Shown here piece after piece: positions 47,440 to 58,822 of a DNA stretch of 64,000 nt; positions within the stretch are counted from its first letter, which is position 1; each line of letters begins with the position of its first letter. The stretch is from Pomphorhynchus laevis. Its lineage: Eukaryota > Acanthocephala > Palaeacanthocephala > Echinorhynchida > Pomphorhynchidae. The stretch is taken from positions 21,662 through 85,661 of the forward strand of contig WNNJ02001296.1 in the NCBI GenBank assembly GCA_012934845.2, in the 5' to 3' direction. Made by a program: the position numbers and the translations under genes. The notes below the pieces were generated by a model that did not search any database, had not been told where the DNA came from, and was given only the letters and a program-made list of their open reading frames with translations.

Positions 47440-48237
47440 GTTTATATCAAGTAAAAATTTAAAATATAAAGTTAAAATAAAAATCAATTTTTATGAATTG
47501 ACTAATAAATAAGAGACAATGTATTAGAATAAGGATTAGAGATCATCAGAAAGAACTGCTATGTTATCAGGTTTAGGCCCCTATTCCTCGACCCAACATA
47601 GCAGCGGGATCAAAACAACTCACTAATGACGTATTTCCACTGCTGAAATTGAATTATCTAGTGCTATTCTAAAGATAAATAAGAAATAAAAATAAAAATT
47701 TACTTATTTTTATTTTTTTAATAAAAAATAAAAATTTATTTTTTACAAAAATTGTCGTTTAATAGCTTAAATTTTTAAACTATAAATTTTTAATAATATT
47801 TTGTTGATTTATATATTTTACAATTTTGTTTGATTTTATATAATTTATTAAATTTACCGCTTAAGAGATTAATAGTGTAAAATATGTATCTATTAAATTA
47901 TTTAAATGGTTTTAAAGGAAGCCAATATCATATGATATTGGCTTCATATGATATTATTAATCATATTATGATTTCTGTATAGAATGACATGGGTATTTTT
48001 ATTTAAAAATTTTACACTTTTGTATGATCTTCCCCTTGGGGAGATCATACACAATTGCCTTTCATTAAAAAAGCCAATTTCGTTACATATTACGGAAATT
48101 CTTAAAATTTCACTATTTAATATAATATTTAATATTATATGGAATGCATGAATTCTCATGCAAAAATATGTTTCTTGTAAAAACATTTTTGCTATGTTTG
48201 ATCATATTTTCTGTTCGATATAATTTCTGTTTGATCT
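47440..48237 (-). mobile_element. Naiad-like fragment with 3' region, RT C-terminus and an inserted hairpin
   Basis: Reverse complement: 3' region (ctgctatgttatcaggttta, then catagcagcgg), then part of the reverse transcriptase C-terminus (47944-48186). Within the coding part lies a foreign segment of about 110 bp (47958-48070) with a tgatcttccccttggggaga hairpin that is shared with the copy starting at 48780. It also carries a perfect 28-bp palindrome at 47918-47945. Confidence 0.7.
47918..47945. repeat. 28-bp perfect palindrome
   Basis: gaagccaatatcat followed by its exact reverse complement, no loop. Half of it is Naiad coding sequence, so the palindrome probably formed by a local inverted duplication. 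Confidence 0.85.
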
Positions 48238-48780
48238 CCCTCGTCTTGCTTGGAACGATCTGCATATATCATCGAGCAGGGAAATAAGAAGTATCCACTA
48301 TCCTTAATATCCATATCTGCTCTCCAGATGCTCTCCCTCTGCTGAACTTTGGCTTATGACAAAATAAAACTTCATCAATTTGTCAAATAATGCTCTCGTT
48401 ACCGAAGATTACCGGATTATTGATTATATATTTATGGCACAATAACTTTAAATACTTCATAAATCTATTAATAGACGTTCTACAAATATCCAAATCTTCA
48501 GATATTGTCTTTTCCTGTTGGCCAACTGCATATCTATATAGCAGTTCAATGCAATGTTAAAGATATATTCTAAGTTCTAGCAAACAATTGTCACTCCTTA
48601 TAGGCTTTGTGGTTTTATATTTAGTGCAATTTTTTCATTGACACTTTCACAAATATTTATCCATGTGCTTATTATATACCGTCTGTGCCAGACGGTATAT
48701 TATCACAGTAATTTATCACAGTAATCGCACACAACTACACTTTTTAAAACTCTTCTTGTCTCAGAAAAAGATATTTGTTC
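48238..48780 (-). pseudogene. Merlin (IS1016-like) DNA transposase remnant
   Basis: On the minus strand one frame runs from about 48607 to 48238, interrupted by three stops, and gives KPIRSDNCLLELRIYL, then HCIELLYRYAVGQQEKTI, SEDLDICRTSINRFMKYLKL, NNPVIFGNES, QIDEVLFCHKPKFSRGRA and QIWILRIVDTSYFPA. QIDE, the RG(R/H) that follows about 15 residues later, and the WI-L-IVDT block are hallmarks of the IS1595/ISXO2-like transposase domain of Merlin elements; the Asp of QIDE is the first catalytic residue. The C-terminal third is missing, cut by a Naiad fragment. A hairpin at about 48678-48702 (tataccgtctg with its complement) lies upstream. Confidence 0.7.
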
Positions 48781-50252
48781 CTTAATTCTCATTGAAGATA
48801 ATCTTCTTATGATTTCTGTGTATAATTACATGGCATTTTTTTAAAATTTTGCACATGTGTATTATCTCCTTATTTGGGGAGATAATACACAATTGGATTT
48901 CATTGAAAAACGCCAATTTCGTTACAAATTGTTGCAATTCTTAAATTTCATTATTTAATGTATTATATTTTATATTATATGGTATGCCTGAGTGCTCATG
49001 CAAAAATATTTTTCTTGTAAATTTAAATATTTCATCTTTACGATATAAATTAAAAGTAGTTTTAATTGACGTTAATTTAATGCGCATATCTAGATATATA
49101 CATTCTTTATCATTAATATTATTTTTAGATATATACATTATTTATCTGAAGAAGACATATAAACTTCATATCTAGATATATACTTTCTTTATCATTAATA
49201 TTGGTTTTCTTAAGAATGAGGCTACCTGGATAAATTTGTTCACTTTACAAATTTATCGAAATATATCGAAACATATATTTCATATATTTATATTGCTTAG
49301 ATTTATTTTTTACACAGTTATGAACAAATTCATATTCTATAAAGCTTAAAAACAAGTCAGCTGTAATTGGGCTACTATTACCACCAATTGGAACACCTTT
49401 TATTTGTCTGAATATAGATGTCCCTACTTTTAAATAATTTTGATTTATCAAAATATTTAAGGATTCTATTAATTCAATTTTTTCCATATATTTATATTTA
49501 TTTGATGGTTTAATTTTTGTTAGATGTGCGTTATAGTTATTATAACATTTATAAGTATACCTTTTTCCGAATATAAGGTTAATTTAATTTACTAACGCTT
49601 CTTTAATATCTACTAAATCTAGATTTGTATAAAGCGTACTAAAATCGTATGTATTTATATTTTGAAAATTTATTCCTTTTGTCTATTCTAAAAATTCTTT
49701 TGTGGAATTAATAATGAGATAGTGTTTTATACCAGTATTAATTTCGATTACCTTGCAATATTTTTTAAAATGTGCTTTAATTACTTTAAGTATTTTATTC
49801 ATTTGGGCAGAAAGTGGTTTTAATGTCCATTTAAACGCACTACATATGAATATCTTAGATTTATTTTTACAGTTATAAACAAATTCATATTCTTTGAATG
49901 AATAGCCCCGCTATATGAATTGTAGCCCCGCTATAACGGGGCTACAATTACCTCCCATTTATAAACACCTTTTATTTGTCTAAATATAGATAACTCTCTT
50001 GTTTTAAATAGATAGATAGGTAATTTTAAATAGTAAAGGGTATTAGTATACCCTAAGTAAAGGGCATTTATAGTTGTAAAGGGTATCTAATTTTCAATAG
50101 TTAGTCATCTAAATTGTTAGTCACTTGTTATAAATACGTTATAGCTATTACAACATGTGTATGTATATTTCTATCAAAATATAAGGTTAATTAAATTTTT
50201 TAACGCTTATTTAATATCGGCTAAATCTAAATTTATATAAAGCGTAATAAAT
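48780..50252 (-). mobile_element. Naiad-like fragment, RT region, rearranged
   Basis: Covers the reverse transcriptase C-terminus (48941-49138), motif B region (KGVPIGGNSSPITADLFLSF, 49245-49487) and further upstream coding sequence to about 49850 (equivalent to the TYDFSTLYTNL motif A area), then scrambled repeats of parts of the same region to 50252. It shares the hairpin-bearing insert with the previous Naiad copy (48807-48918). Confidence 0.75.
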
Positions 50253-51335
50253 CAAATCAGCAAACTGAGTCTACGTATTTAATATAATTATAAAATAAAC
50301 AAAACATAATAATGTTAAATCAAAATATTATAATTAAATAATAAAATTAATAATTGTTTTTAGATTTTCTATAATTTAAATCAAGTTAAAATAAAAAATT
50401 GAGATTTAAAATAAACGTCATTTTTATGAATTGACTAATAAATAACAGATGATGTATCATAATAAGAATTAGAGGTCATCAGGAGGAACTGCTATGCTAT
50501 CAGGTTTCGGCCCCTAACTCCTCTAACCAACATAGCAGCGGGGGCCAAATACATGCTAATTATGTATTTCCTCTGATAAAACTATCTAGTATCAAATTCT
50601 TATACAAAGTATGTTATTTATTATCCATAAAAATTTGCCACTTAGAGTATAAATTTATTTTTTACATTATTGTGTTGATTTATATATTTTACTATTTTCT
50701 GCTTGATGTTATTTTTATAGTAACCTAGTTTAAAATATGAATCTATTAAATTATTTAAATGATTTTGAAGAAAATTCCTCTGATTAAAATTGATTATATA
50801 GTATCTTATTCTAATACAAAGTATATTATTTATTATCCATCCATAATATTGTTGCATTACATATTGTTGCAATTCTTAAAATTCCATGTTTAAGAATTAT
50901 AATTGCATGAGCATAAAAATATGTTTAATAACATATTTTTATGCTCATGCAAAAATATGTTTCTTGTAAATTTAAATATGTCATCTTTACGATATAGATT
51001 AATAGTAGTTTTAGTTAATGTTAATTTAATGTTCATATCATATCTAGATATACACCTTCTTTATCATTAATATTGGTTTTGTTAAGAATAAGGCTTTCTG
51101 GATAAATGTGCTCACTAATTGAATAAAAATTATTAGAATTAAATTCCTTTTGTCTGTTCTAAAAATTCTTTTGTAGAATTAATACTGAAATAGTGTTTTA
51201 TACATATATCATCAATGTATCGAAACATATATTTCATATATTTATATTGTTTAGATTTAGTTTTTAAACAGTTATGAACAAATTCATATTCTATAAAGCT
51301 TAAAAACAAGTCAGCTATAGTTGTTATTATATAGT
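50253..51335 (-). mobile_element. Naiad-like fragment: complete 3' region plus RT pieces
   Basis: Starts at the family terminus (aaactgagtctacgtattta), includes a full pseudoknot-capable segment (50489-50546), the end of the ORF (50642-50760) and internal reverse transcriptase pieces to 51335, with a 150-bp rearrangement near 50780-50930. Confidence 0.75.
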
Positions 51336-51342
51336 TATCCTT

Positions 51343-51430
51343 TATTTATAAAATAGTTATCCTTTAATTTGTAATCAAAGTTATCCTTTAATTTAGTAAA
51401 ATAGTTATCCTTTAATTTAGTAAAATATAT
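51343..51430. repeat. tandem repeat, about 23-bp unit, about 4 copies
   Basis: Unit ttatcctttaatttagtaaa plus a few bases, most regular at 51380-51430. Confidence 0.75.
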
Positions 51431-51926
51431 TTAGCAAAATATAAAATAGTATTTATATTTTGAAAATTTATTCAACTTGTGTGTTCTCAAAATAATAATT
51501 TACAATAATCTATATTTATTTTCTCAATCACATTCAAATATAAATGACATATTTTATTGCATTATCTGAGTAGAAAACACAAATTCGAATTAAATAATAT
51601 TGGATGTTTACAGTCAATGTTGCCTTTCCTTTAAAACGCGGGTATTTAAATCAAAATTCGAAATGTTATTTCAAACGTGTTTTGACGATGGCATTATTGT
51701 ATCAATCCTGTGTAAAATATGGGGAATAGTTACGAGTAGATCCCATTTGTACTTTGATTTCATCAGCTTGGAGATATCACATAAGTGATAATCCTTATTT
51801 CGTACTATGAATAAAAATAGCAGCGTTTTAATCTTAGATTTTATGAGCAGAATCACATATAATACAAGCATACATATAATACAATACAATATATTATATT
51901 ATATATAATATAATATAATTCACACA
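51431..51926. other. AT-rich stretch, no gene recognised
   Basis: A 62-codon plus ORF (51600-51788) and an overlapping minus ORF show no recognisable motif. An AT-only microsatellite lies at 51885-51920. Confidence 0.4.
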
Positions 51927-52074
51927 CCTCTAATCCTTATTCAAAATAAAGATTCAAGCACATACACATGTACATACTGTACATACGCATGTACATATTT
52001 ATGCACATACGATCTACATTCAAGCACATACATGCATATGTGTATGAATTTTTATTTTGAATAAAGATTAGAGG
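51927..52074. repeat. inverted repeat, 30-bp arms (28 matches)
   Basis: Arm 51927-51956 (cctctaatccttattcaaaa onward) and arm 52045-52074 are reverse complements with two mismatches. The space between holds acatac/catgta-rich simple sequence. The arms are Naiad 3' sequence, so this is an inverted Naiad junction. Confidence 0.75.
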
Positions 52075-52570
52075 TCAACATGAGATGATGATATCTGGTT
52101 TTAATACTTATATCTAAACTTAACATTTAGGGTTAAGTTTAGGCCCCTATTTATCGCCCTTACATAGCAGCGGGATCAGATACATGCTAATGACGCATTT
52201 CCTTTGATAAAATTTGATAATTTAGTGTACCTTATTCTAATACAAAGTATATTATTTATTATCCATCCATAAAAATTTGCCACTTAAGAGTTTAAATTTA
52301 TTCTTTATATTATTGTGTTGATTTATATATTTTACTATTTTCTGCTTGATGTTATTTTTATAGTAACCTAGTTTAAAATATGTATCTATTAAATTATTTA
52401 AATGATTTTGAAGAAAGCCAATATCATTACATATTGTTGCAATTCTTAAAATTTCATTATTTAATGTATTATATTTTATATTATATGGTATGCATGAATG
52501 CTCATGCAAAAATATGTTTCTTGTAAATTTAAATATGTCATCTTTACGATATAAATTAATAGTAGTTTTA
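52075..52570 (-). mobile_element. Naiad-like fragment: 3' region and RT C-terminus
   Basis: A diverged 3' region (tagcagcgggatcagataca) followed by 85 open codons of the reverse transcriptase C-terminus (52252-52509, ending in the family's LLSGKFLWMDNK). Confidence 0.75.
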
Positions 52571-53074
52571 TTTTATTTTTACGATATTTGTAATTATTTT
52601 TTATTTTTAAAATAATCTAATAATTATTAAATAATTATTTTTATTAATAATCAGAATTATTAAATAATTCTGATTATTAGAAAAAGCATACAATTGATTG
52701 ATTAATCAATTCGCTTGTTATTTGAACATTAAATACAATCGCTTGATTAATACTAAAACTAATGATACTAACGGTTGTAATCAAAAACTTTATAAAATTT
52801 ATTATTTGTAAAAAAAGGTTCAACCTTCAATTGTCAAACTAGTCATCTATAGTTCGTTTCCTAATTTTAAGTTGATATAACTTGCAGTCATTGCTACAAG
52901 TGAAATTCTTTTATTATGCCTTTTGCAAACAGTAGTTTGCTACATTTTAGTATTGATGAACCTGATTAGCTACTGATCCAAAACCTTCGTTTCTCGTTTC
53001 GGGCCTTTTGTTGTTGGCTGACGATCACTCGACTCGTCTGCTTTTATTGACACTTATATTTAATAAGGCTTTCT
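52571..53074. other. AT-rich stretch, no gene seen
   Basis: Begins with AT-rich palindromic runs (aataatcagaattatt and its mirror near 52640-52682). The remainder is of normal complexity but has no recognised coding motif. Confidence 0.4.
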
Positions 53075-53245
53075 GGATAAATTTATGCTCATGCAAAAAT
53101 ATGTTTCTTGTAAATTTAAATATGTCATCTTTACGATATAAATTAATAGTAGTTTTAGTTAATGTTAATTTAATGTTCATATCTAGATATACACCTTCTT
53201 TATCATTAATATTGGTTTTGTTAAGAATAAGGCTTTCTAAATAAA
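53075..53245 (-). mobile_element. Naiad-like fragment, RT piece
   Basis: Reverse complement of the segment encoding SLILNKTNINDKEGVYLDMN to RKDDIFKFTRNIFL in the best copy. Confidence 0.75.
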
Positions 53246-53439
53246 TTTCATATATTTATGTAGTTTTCATTATAATTTTCGTTATTAATTTACGATATAA
53301 ATTAATAACGGTAACATATTAATAATATTAATAATGTGTAATATTATAAATTAATAATGTGTAATAAATTCACGGCACATATAAAATAATAAATAATTAT
53401 AAATAATTAATAATTGTTATATAATATTTTATATAATTT

Positions 53440-53720
53440 ATATCTAGTAAAATTTAAATTTAAAATACAAATCAATTTTTCTAATATTTATAAATAACAT
53501 ATGATGTATCAGAATAAGATGTCATCAGGAGGAACTGCTAAGTTATCAAATTTCGCCTATTCTCGACTAAACATAGCAGCGGGGCCAGATACATGCTAAT
53601 AACTTATCAACTCCGATGAAATTTGATTATCTGATGTATCTCATACCTATCACAGAGTATATTCGGCTCAAGAGTTTAAATTTATTTTTTATAATATTTT
53701 GTTGATTAATATACTTTACC
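53440..53720 (-). mobile_element. Naiad-like fragment, 3' region, diverged
   Basis: gtcatcaggaggaactgcta and catagcagcggggccagata are recognisable; the middle is changed so that only one of the two stems of the pseudoknot segment survives. Confidence 0.65.
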
Positions 53721-53790
53721 ATTTTCTGTTTAGTTTTATTAATATATATGATGCCTAATATATAATAAATATAATAATATATTTTTATAT

Positions 53791-54345
53791 TAATTATAAC
53801 ATTATAACATATAAATCAACACAATAATATAAAGAATAAATTTAAACTCTTAAGTGGCAAATTTTTATGAATGGATAATAAATAATTTATATCAATTATA
53901 ACATTATAACATATAAATTAACACAATAATATAAAGAATAAATTTAAACTCATAAGTGGCAAATTTTTATGGATGGATAATAAATAATATACTTTGTATT
54001 AGAATAAGATACTAGATAGTTATTTCAGAGGAAATACATCATTAGCATGTATTTGGCCCCGCTGCTATGTTGGGTAGAGGAGTTAGGGGCCGAAACCTGA
54101 TAGCATAGCAGTTCCTCCTGATGACCTCTAATTCTTATTCTGATACAACGTCTGCTATTTATTAGTCAATTCATAAAAATGACGTTTATTTTAAATTTCA
54201 TTTTTTTAACTTGATTTAAATTATAGAAAATCTAAAAACAATTATTAATTTTATTATTTAATTATTAAATTTTGATTTAGCATTATTATGTTTTGTTTAT
54301 TTTATAATTATATTAAATACGTAGACTCAGTTAGCTGATTTAATA
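53791..54345 (+). mobile_element. Naiad-like fragment: duplicated ORF end plus full 3' region
   Basis: The last codons of the ORF with flanking sequence occur twice in tandem (about 53791-53891 and 53892-53992, nearly identical), then the whole 3' region follows to the terminus tacgtagactcagttagctg. The pseudoknot-capable segment (54055-54111) is identical to that of the best copy. Confidence 0.8.
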
Positions 54346-54424
54346 ATGTAAATTAATATATAATTTATATTTAATATATTTTAATTTATATGTTTTATAT
54401 AAATATATTAATATAATAATTATA

Positions 54425-55115
54425 TTATTGTGCTGATTTATATATTTTACTATTTTCTGTTTGATGATATTTATATATATTAAATATATTATATGTTTGA
54501 TCCCTTTCATCACATTTTCAATACTTTTATAAGACATATTTAAAAATGTCATCTTTACGATATAAATTAAAAGTAGTTTTAATTGATGCTAATTTAATGT
54601 TCATAACTAGATTTTACATAATATTAGTATAATATTACATACATATTATTATAATATTGGTTTTATTAAGAAAAAGGCTACTTGGAAAAATTTGTTCGCT
54701 TATTGAATAAAAATTATTAGTGTTAAATACACATATATCATCAACGTATCGAAACATATATTTCATATCTTTATATAATTTAGATTTATTTTTTAAACAG
54801 TTATGAACAAATTCATATTCTATAAAGCTTAAAAATAAGTCAGCTATAATTGGGCTATTATTACTTCATATTGAAACACCTCTTATTACAGCAATTCTTA
54901 AAATTTCACTATTTAATATTTAATATTATTTAAAATTCACGAATGCTCATTCAAACATGAATGCTCATGCAAAAATATGTTTCTTGTAAATTTAAATATG
55001 TCATCTTTACGATATAAATTAATAGTAGTTTTAGTTAATGTTAATCTAATGTTTATATCTAGATATATAACTTCTTTATCATTAATATTATTTTTATTAA
55101 GAATAAGGCTTCCTG
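54425..55115 (-). mobile_element. Naiad-like fragment, RT pieces, rearranged
   Basis: Reverse-complement pieces of the reverse transcriptase (motif C area near 54700-54780, motif B area near 54820-54870, C-terminal segments at 54890-55110), out of order in places. Confidence 0.65.
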
Positions 55116-55254
55116 AATTATTATAAATTATTACAAATTATTATAATTAATTATAATTAATTATAATAATTGATTATTAATAATTATTTTATATATAAAT
55201 TATAGAAAATAAATTATATGTGATTCTCAATACCATTAGTAATGATTAATATTT

Positions 55255-55345
55255 TCAAAAGAAGAAAGCCAATATCGTCTAATATTATGGCAATTATTAA
55301 AATTTCATTCTTTAATGTATAATATTTTATATTATATGGTATATA
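55255..55345 (-). mobile_element. Naiad-like fragment, short RT piece
   Basis: gaagaaagccaatatcgtct onward matches the segment encoding NEILRIATICNDIGFLQ in the best copy. Confidence 0.55.
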
Positions 55346-55599
55346 TGGTATTATATGGTATTTTATACTTTATGGAATTGAAACATATACATATATTTAT
55401 ATGAAAGAAATGAAATAATATTAATTAAATGAAATATTTAATATTTATTAAATGAAATATTCATTAATATTTATTAATCTGAGATTTATTACCCATTGCC
55501 GCCTCTCGGCGTTTGGGAAAAGAAAATTACAAATATACAACTCCAAAAATTGGTTCTCTGGAATAAGATACCTGAGCCAAATTAAATAAAGCAAATTAG

Positions 55600-56680
55600 A
55601 AAGTTATTACAACTTGTCAACTTGTGAGAGTGGCATTTTAGAAATAAAGCTAAAATTGAAGACGTGCAGAAGCGATGAACAACTTTGTAGACAGTAACTA
55701 CATATACATGATGCAGTGCGCTGGTGACAATTTACTTGGAATTTACAGAATTTATCATGGTAGCCATGTATACTTGCACGAATTATCAGCGGACGCTTGC
55801 TCTGTCTTGATTCTAACCATTGTGATTGCGTCATTGCTGGAGTATTTAGAATCTCTTTGTCTGTGTCATTATACTTAATTAACAGATTTTGTTGATGGCG
55901 TTAAAAATTTTCTGTGCTTGCATTATTTTGCGTCATCATTAATTCCACTGACAGAGGTAAGGTATTGGTAAGAATTCCGACGGTCGTTGATGAAACTTTT
56001 GAAGATACTCCTAGAATTCGCATTAAGAACCGTGATCGGCACATGTCTACCTGAGCGAAATTTCGTTCTTTGAGATCATTCCATATCGCTGATAGACCAT
56101 ATTCTACAATAGGATGTAGCATTACCTTGAAGTACTTTAAGGCGCCATTAATAGATAGCATTGGAAGCTCTCTAGATTTAGACATCTTTATAAGAATTTT
56201 CCAAAGTTGATTCTCAAGATGTGAGTTAAATGACCACTTTCTTATTACAGTCAATCCGAGAAACTTGAATTCATTCTCAATGTCAATTTCCTTATTGTCG
56301 AAGAAAAACCTATCAGTAGCAGAAATGCGGCCACCTCGTCGAAACTTAATAATTTTCGTCGTTGTCGAATTTACCGTCAGTTTGCTCTTTACGCAATACA
56401 ATTGGAGTTGAGAAAGTGCCCATTTTACATCGTCAGACGAGGCTGCTAAAATGGTGAGATCATCTGCATATAGGATTACTGATATTTTCCGTGATTCGTT
56501 TTTAAATATATCAGGAAGATCTGATATATACATTGAGAGCAACATAGGGCTTAACGGATCTCCCTGCAGTACTCCACTGTTCTGGATTAATTCATAGCTA
56601 TAGGCCAAACCGTCATATATGAATGCTTTATTTTGATGCAAAATTTTAGAAATGACGTGCAAAATTATTTTCATCAATAT
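55600..56680 (-). pseudogene. LINE reverse transcriptase, 5'-truncated, clade unassigned
   Basis: 258 codons (55901-56677): motif B GVLQGDPLSPMLLSMYI, motif C ILYADDLTILA, then KLTVNSTTTKIIKFRRGGR and NEFKFLGLTVIRKWSF, the usual order of a LINE thumb. A frame change near 55890 leads to a second part (55607-55834) with HGYHDKFCKF and CHQRTASCICSYC, a C-terminal Cys/His motif. Motif A and the endonuclease are absent. I do not recognise the clade; the RRGGR and C-terminal Cys/His pattern would help place it. Confidence 0.7.
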
Positions 56681-56779
56681 ATTTATTAATGAAAATAATA
56701 TTTATATAAAGAAATCTTTATGCATTATGAAACGATTTGTATCTATTTCATTTATTTTATTTTTTCTTTTATTTTACGA

Positions 56780-56965
56780 TATAAATTAATATTAGTAAAA
56801 ATTAGCACTTCAGAGTTGAAATTTATTTTTTAATGATATTTTTATTTAACAATTTACCAATTTTTTCTTGATTTTATTTTTATAGTACCAGTTTAAATTA
56901 TCTATTAAAAAGATATCTATTAAATTATTTGAATGACTTTTAAGAGGACATATTTAATTACATAT
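56780..56965 (-). mobile_element. Naiad-like fragment, short
   Basis: Resembles the ORF-end region (aaattagcacttcagagttg, then gattttatttttatagtacc); diverged. Confidence 0.45.
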
Positions 56966-57095
56966 TGCATATTACTTAACATTTGGTTACGGCAATTTCG
57001 TTATATTATATTGAAATTTTATCATAATCTTAAAAATAAATTTACAACTCGTATCTTTATGAACCGATTAATTAGTAATTTATACCGTATTATGA

Positions 57096-57302
57096 TTAAT
57101 ACAGGATAAATTTATTATCATAAGGATGATAATAAATAAGGGTCATATTCTTTATCATAAGAGTCATAAAGATGAACTGTATAAGAATACCAACTTCTTT
57201 GATGGTCATTTTTAATGTGAGTAATTCGACCATTTTATCTCCTAAATCGTAATCGTCAAAATATTTAGATATTCGCTTTTCTCCCTTCCTATCAAATTCC
57301 AA
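57096..57302 (-). other. unrecognised 68-codon open frame
   Basis: Reads MEFDRKGEKRISKYFDDY, then a mix of charged and hydrophobic residues (KMTIKEVGILIQF). Composition is more protein-like than its AT-rich surroundings and would allow extension upstream in the same frame. No family recognised. It could be a host exon, a transposon remnant or chance. Confidence 0.2.
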
Positions 57303-57485
57303 AGTATTTTTATCATATTAGTTTCATAAGTTCACGTATTTTATATTATTTAGAAATTTAAAATAATGCTAAATAAGATTTTGATAATACATAATAAATA
57401 ATTATAAATAATAATTTTATTTTTTATTTTATTTTTGTATTATTTTTATTTTTGATTATTTATAAATTATTTCAAGTAGTTGATT

Positions 57486-57652
57486 AAAGAATTACTGGAG
57501 CTGGATCGAAAAAGGGGAACATTTTATTTGTTATTTCGCTAACCTCTGTTAGCATCTTAAGAAAATTACCATTTTCTGAAGATGCTAACAGAAGTTAGCG
57601 AAATATCAAAAATAATTTCCTTTTTTCTTTAATCCAGCTCCAATAATTCCTT
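57486..57652. mobile_element. fold-back MITE, about 80-bp inverted arms
   Basis: Left arm (57486-57566) and right arm (57571-57652) are near reverse complements over their full length: aagaattactggagctggat pairs with atccagctccaataattcct, and the centre is tagcatcttaagaaaat, tacc, attttctgaagatgcta. No coding capacity. A single arm of the same family lies at 44384-44465, so it is a repeated element and not a chance hairpin. Confidence 0.7.
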
Positions 57653-57714
57653 AATATATAATTGATTAATATTATTAGATTTAAAGAAATAAAAAATAAA
57701 TAAATGTTAAAATA

Positions 57715-57870
57715 AAAAATTAGAATGTTGAATTATAGGTCATCAGGACAAACTGCTATAATTATCAGGCCTCGGCCCAACAACTATTCGTCGATCCAAC
57801 ATATGAACAAGACCAAATACATGCTAATGATATATTTCCTCTGATGAAATTTGATTATCTAGTTATGATA
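57715..57870 (-). mobile_element. Naiad-like fragment, 3' region, diverged
   Basis: gtcatcaggacaaactgcta, then ctcggcccaac, then ccaaatacatgctaatgata; both stems of the pseudoknot segment are damaged. Confidence 0.65.
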
Positions 57871-58440
57871 ATAACTATATAATTCAACTATATGATTTAA
57901 TAATTTAATTATTAACTAATTAAATGATAAAATTATTTAATAATTAAATAATTTAACTATTAAATAATTGTATTTAATGTTGTATTAAATATTGTATTCT
58001 ACAATATTGTATATTATTGTATTAATAATATTATATTCTACCTACTTTGGAAAATGTGTAATTTATTTAATATAATTTATTCAATTAAATTTTATTAAAC
58101 GGAATATATTTACATTGCAAGTTTAATTGCCTTTAAATATTTCGACCTTAAGTCGAAATATTGCACATAGTTATTTGTGCAATAAATAAATCTTTGTTTT
58201 AATAAATAAATCTTCATTTGCACATTTAAAATGCTTTTCTAGCATTAGCTTAACTTCTTTAGTTAAATAAATTTCGTACCTTAATTCACACTAATTCTGT
58301 AACCAACTTTTTAAAATAAAATACGAAAGTTTTAAATGAAATAATATTAAATAAATATACATTATATAAAATGCATATCACAGCTAAAATGCAAGAGTGC
58401 TAATAGTACCGACAATTAGTACAACAAAGTTGAAAATAAA
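57871..58440. other. AT-rich stretch, no gene seen
   Basis: Low-complexity AT-rich DNA with a small hairpin near 58163-58180. It may lie just downstream of the host kinase gene's polyadenylation site. Confidence 0.4.
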
Positions 58441-58447
58441 AAAAACA

Positions 58448-58453
58448 TTTATT
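58448..58453 (-). promoter_or_regulatory. possible polyadenylation signal of the Src-family kinase gene
   Basis: AATAAA on the minus strand, about 370 bp downstream of the kinase stop codon. The sequence between has no long ORF, fitting a 3' untranslated region. AATAAA is common in such AT-rich DNA, so support is weak. Confidence 0.3.
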
Positions 58454-58822
58454 AGATAATTTCGAGATCCGGGATAACATATGTGCAAAAGAGTCATCTT
58501 CATTAGTTTTTGTTTGGTATTATTCAGACAGAAAATTAATTGCCTACTTCATTTAAAACATTTCCATACAGCTTTCAAAAACGAAAACCTTCAACAAAAA
58601 AACATTATGAATATAAAACAGATTAGGGATTTCAAAAAAAAGAACAATTGCAGGAATAAAACTCAGATCGTTTTATATTGTAAAGCTTCGAGATATGAAA
58701 TTCAATTGATATAATTGACAATAAACACAGTAGAAAAACCAAACAAATGACTGACAAAATCCACAGAAATTAAAATTAACAAAATTAAAAGAAAAAGGAA
58801 TGGGAAGTGTCTTCTACTTCAT

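Noticed and set aside
55675-55878. Plus-strand 67-codon ORF
   Set aside because: Antisense shadow of the C-terminal Cys/His part of the minus-strand LINE.
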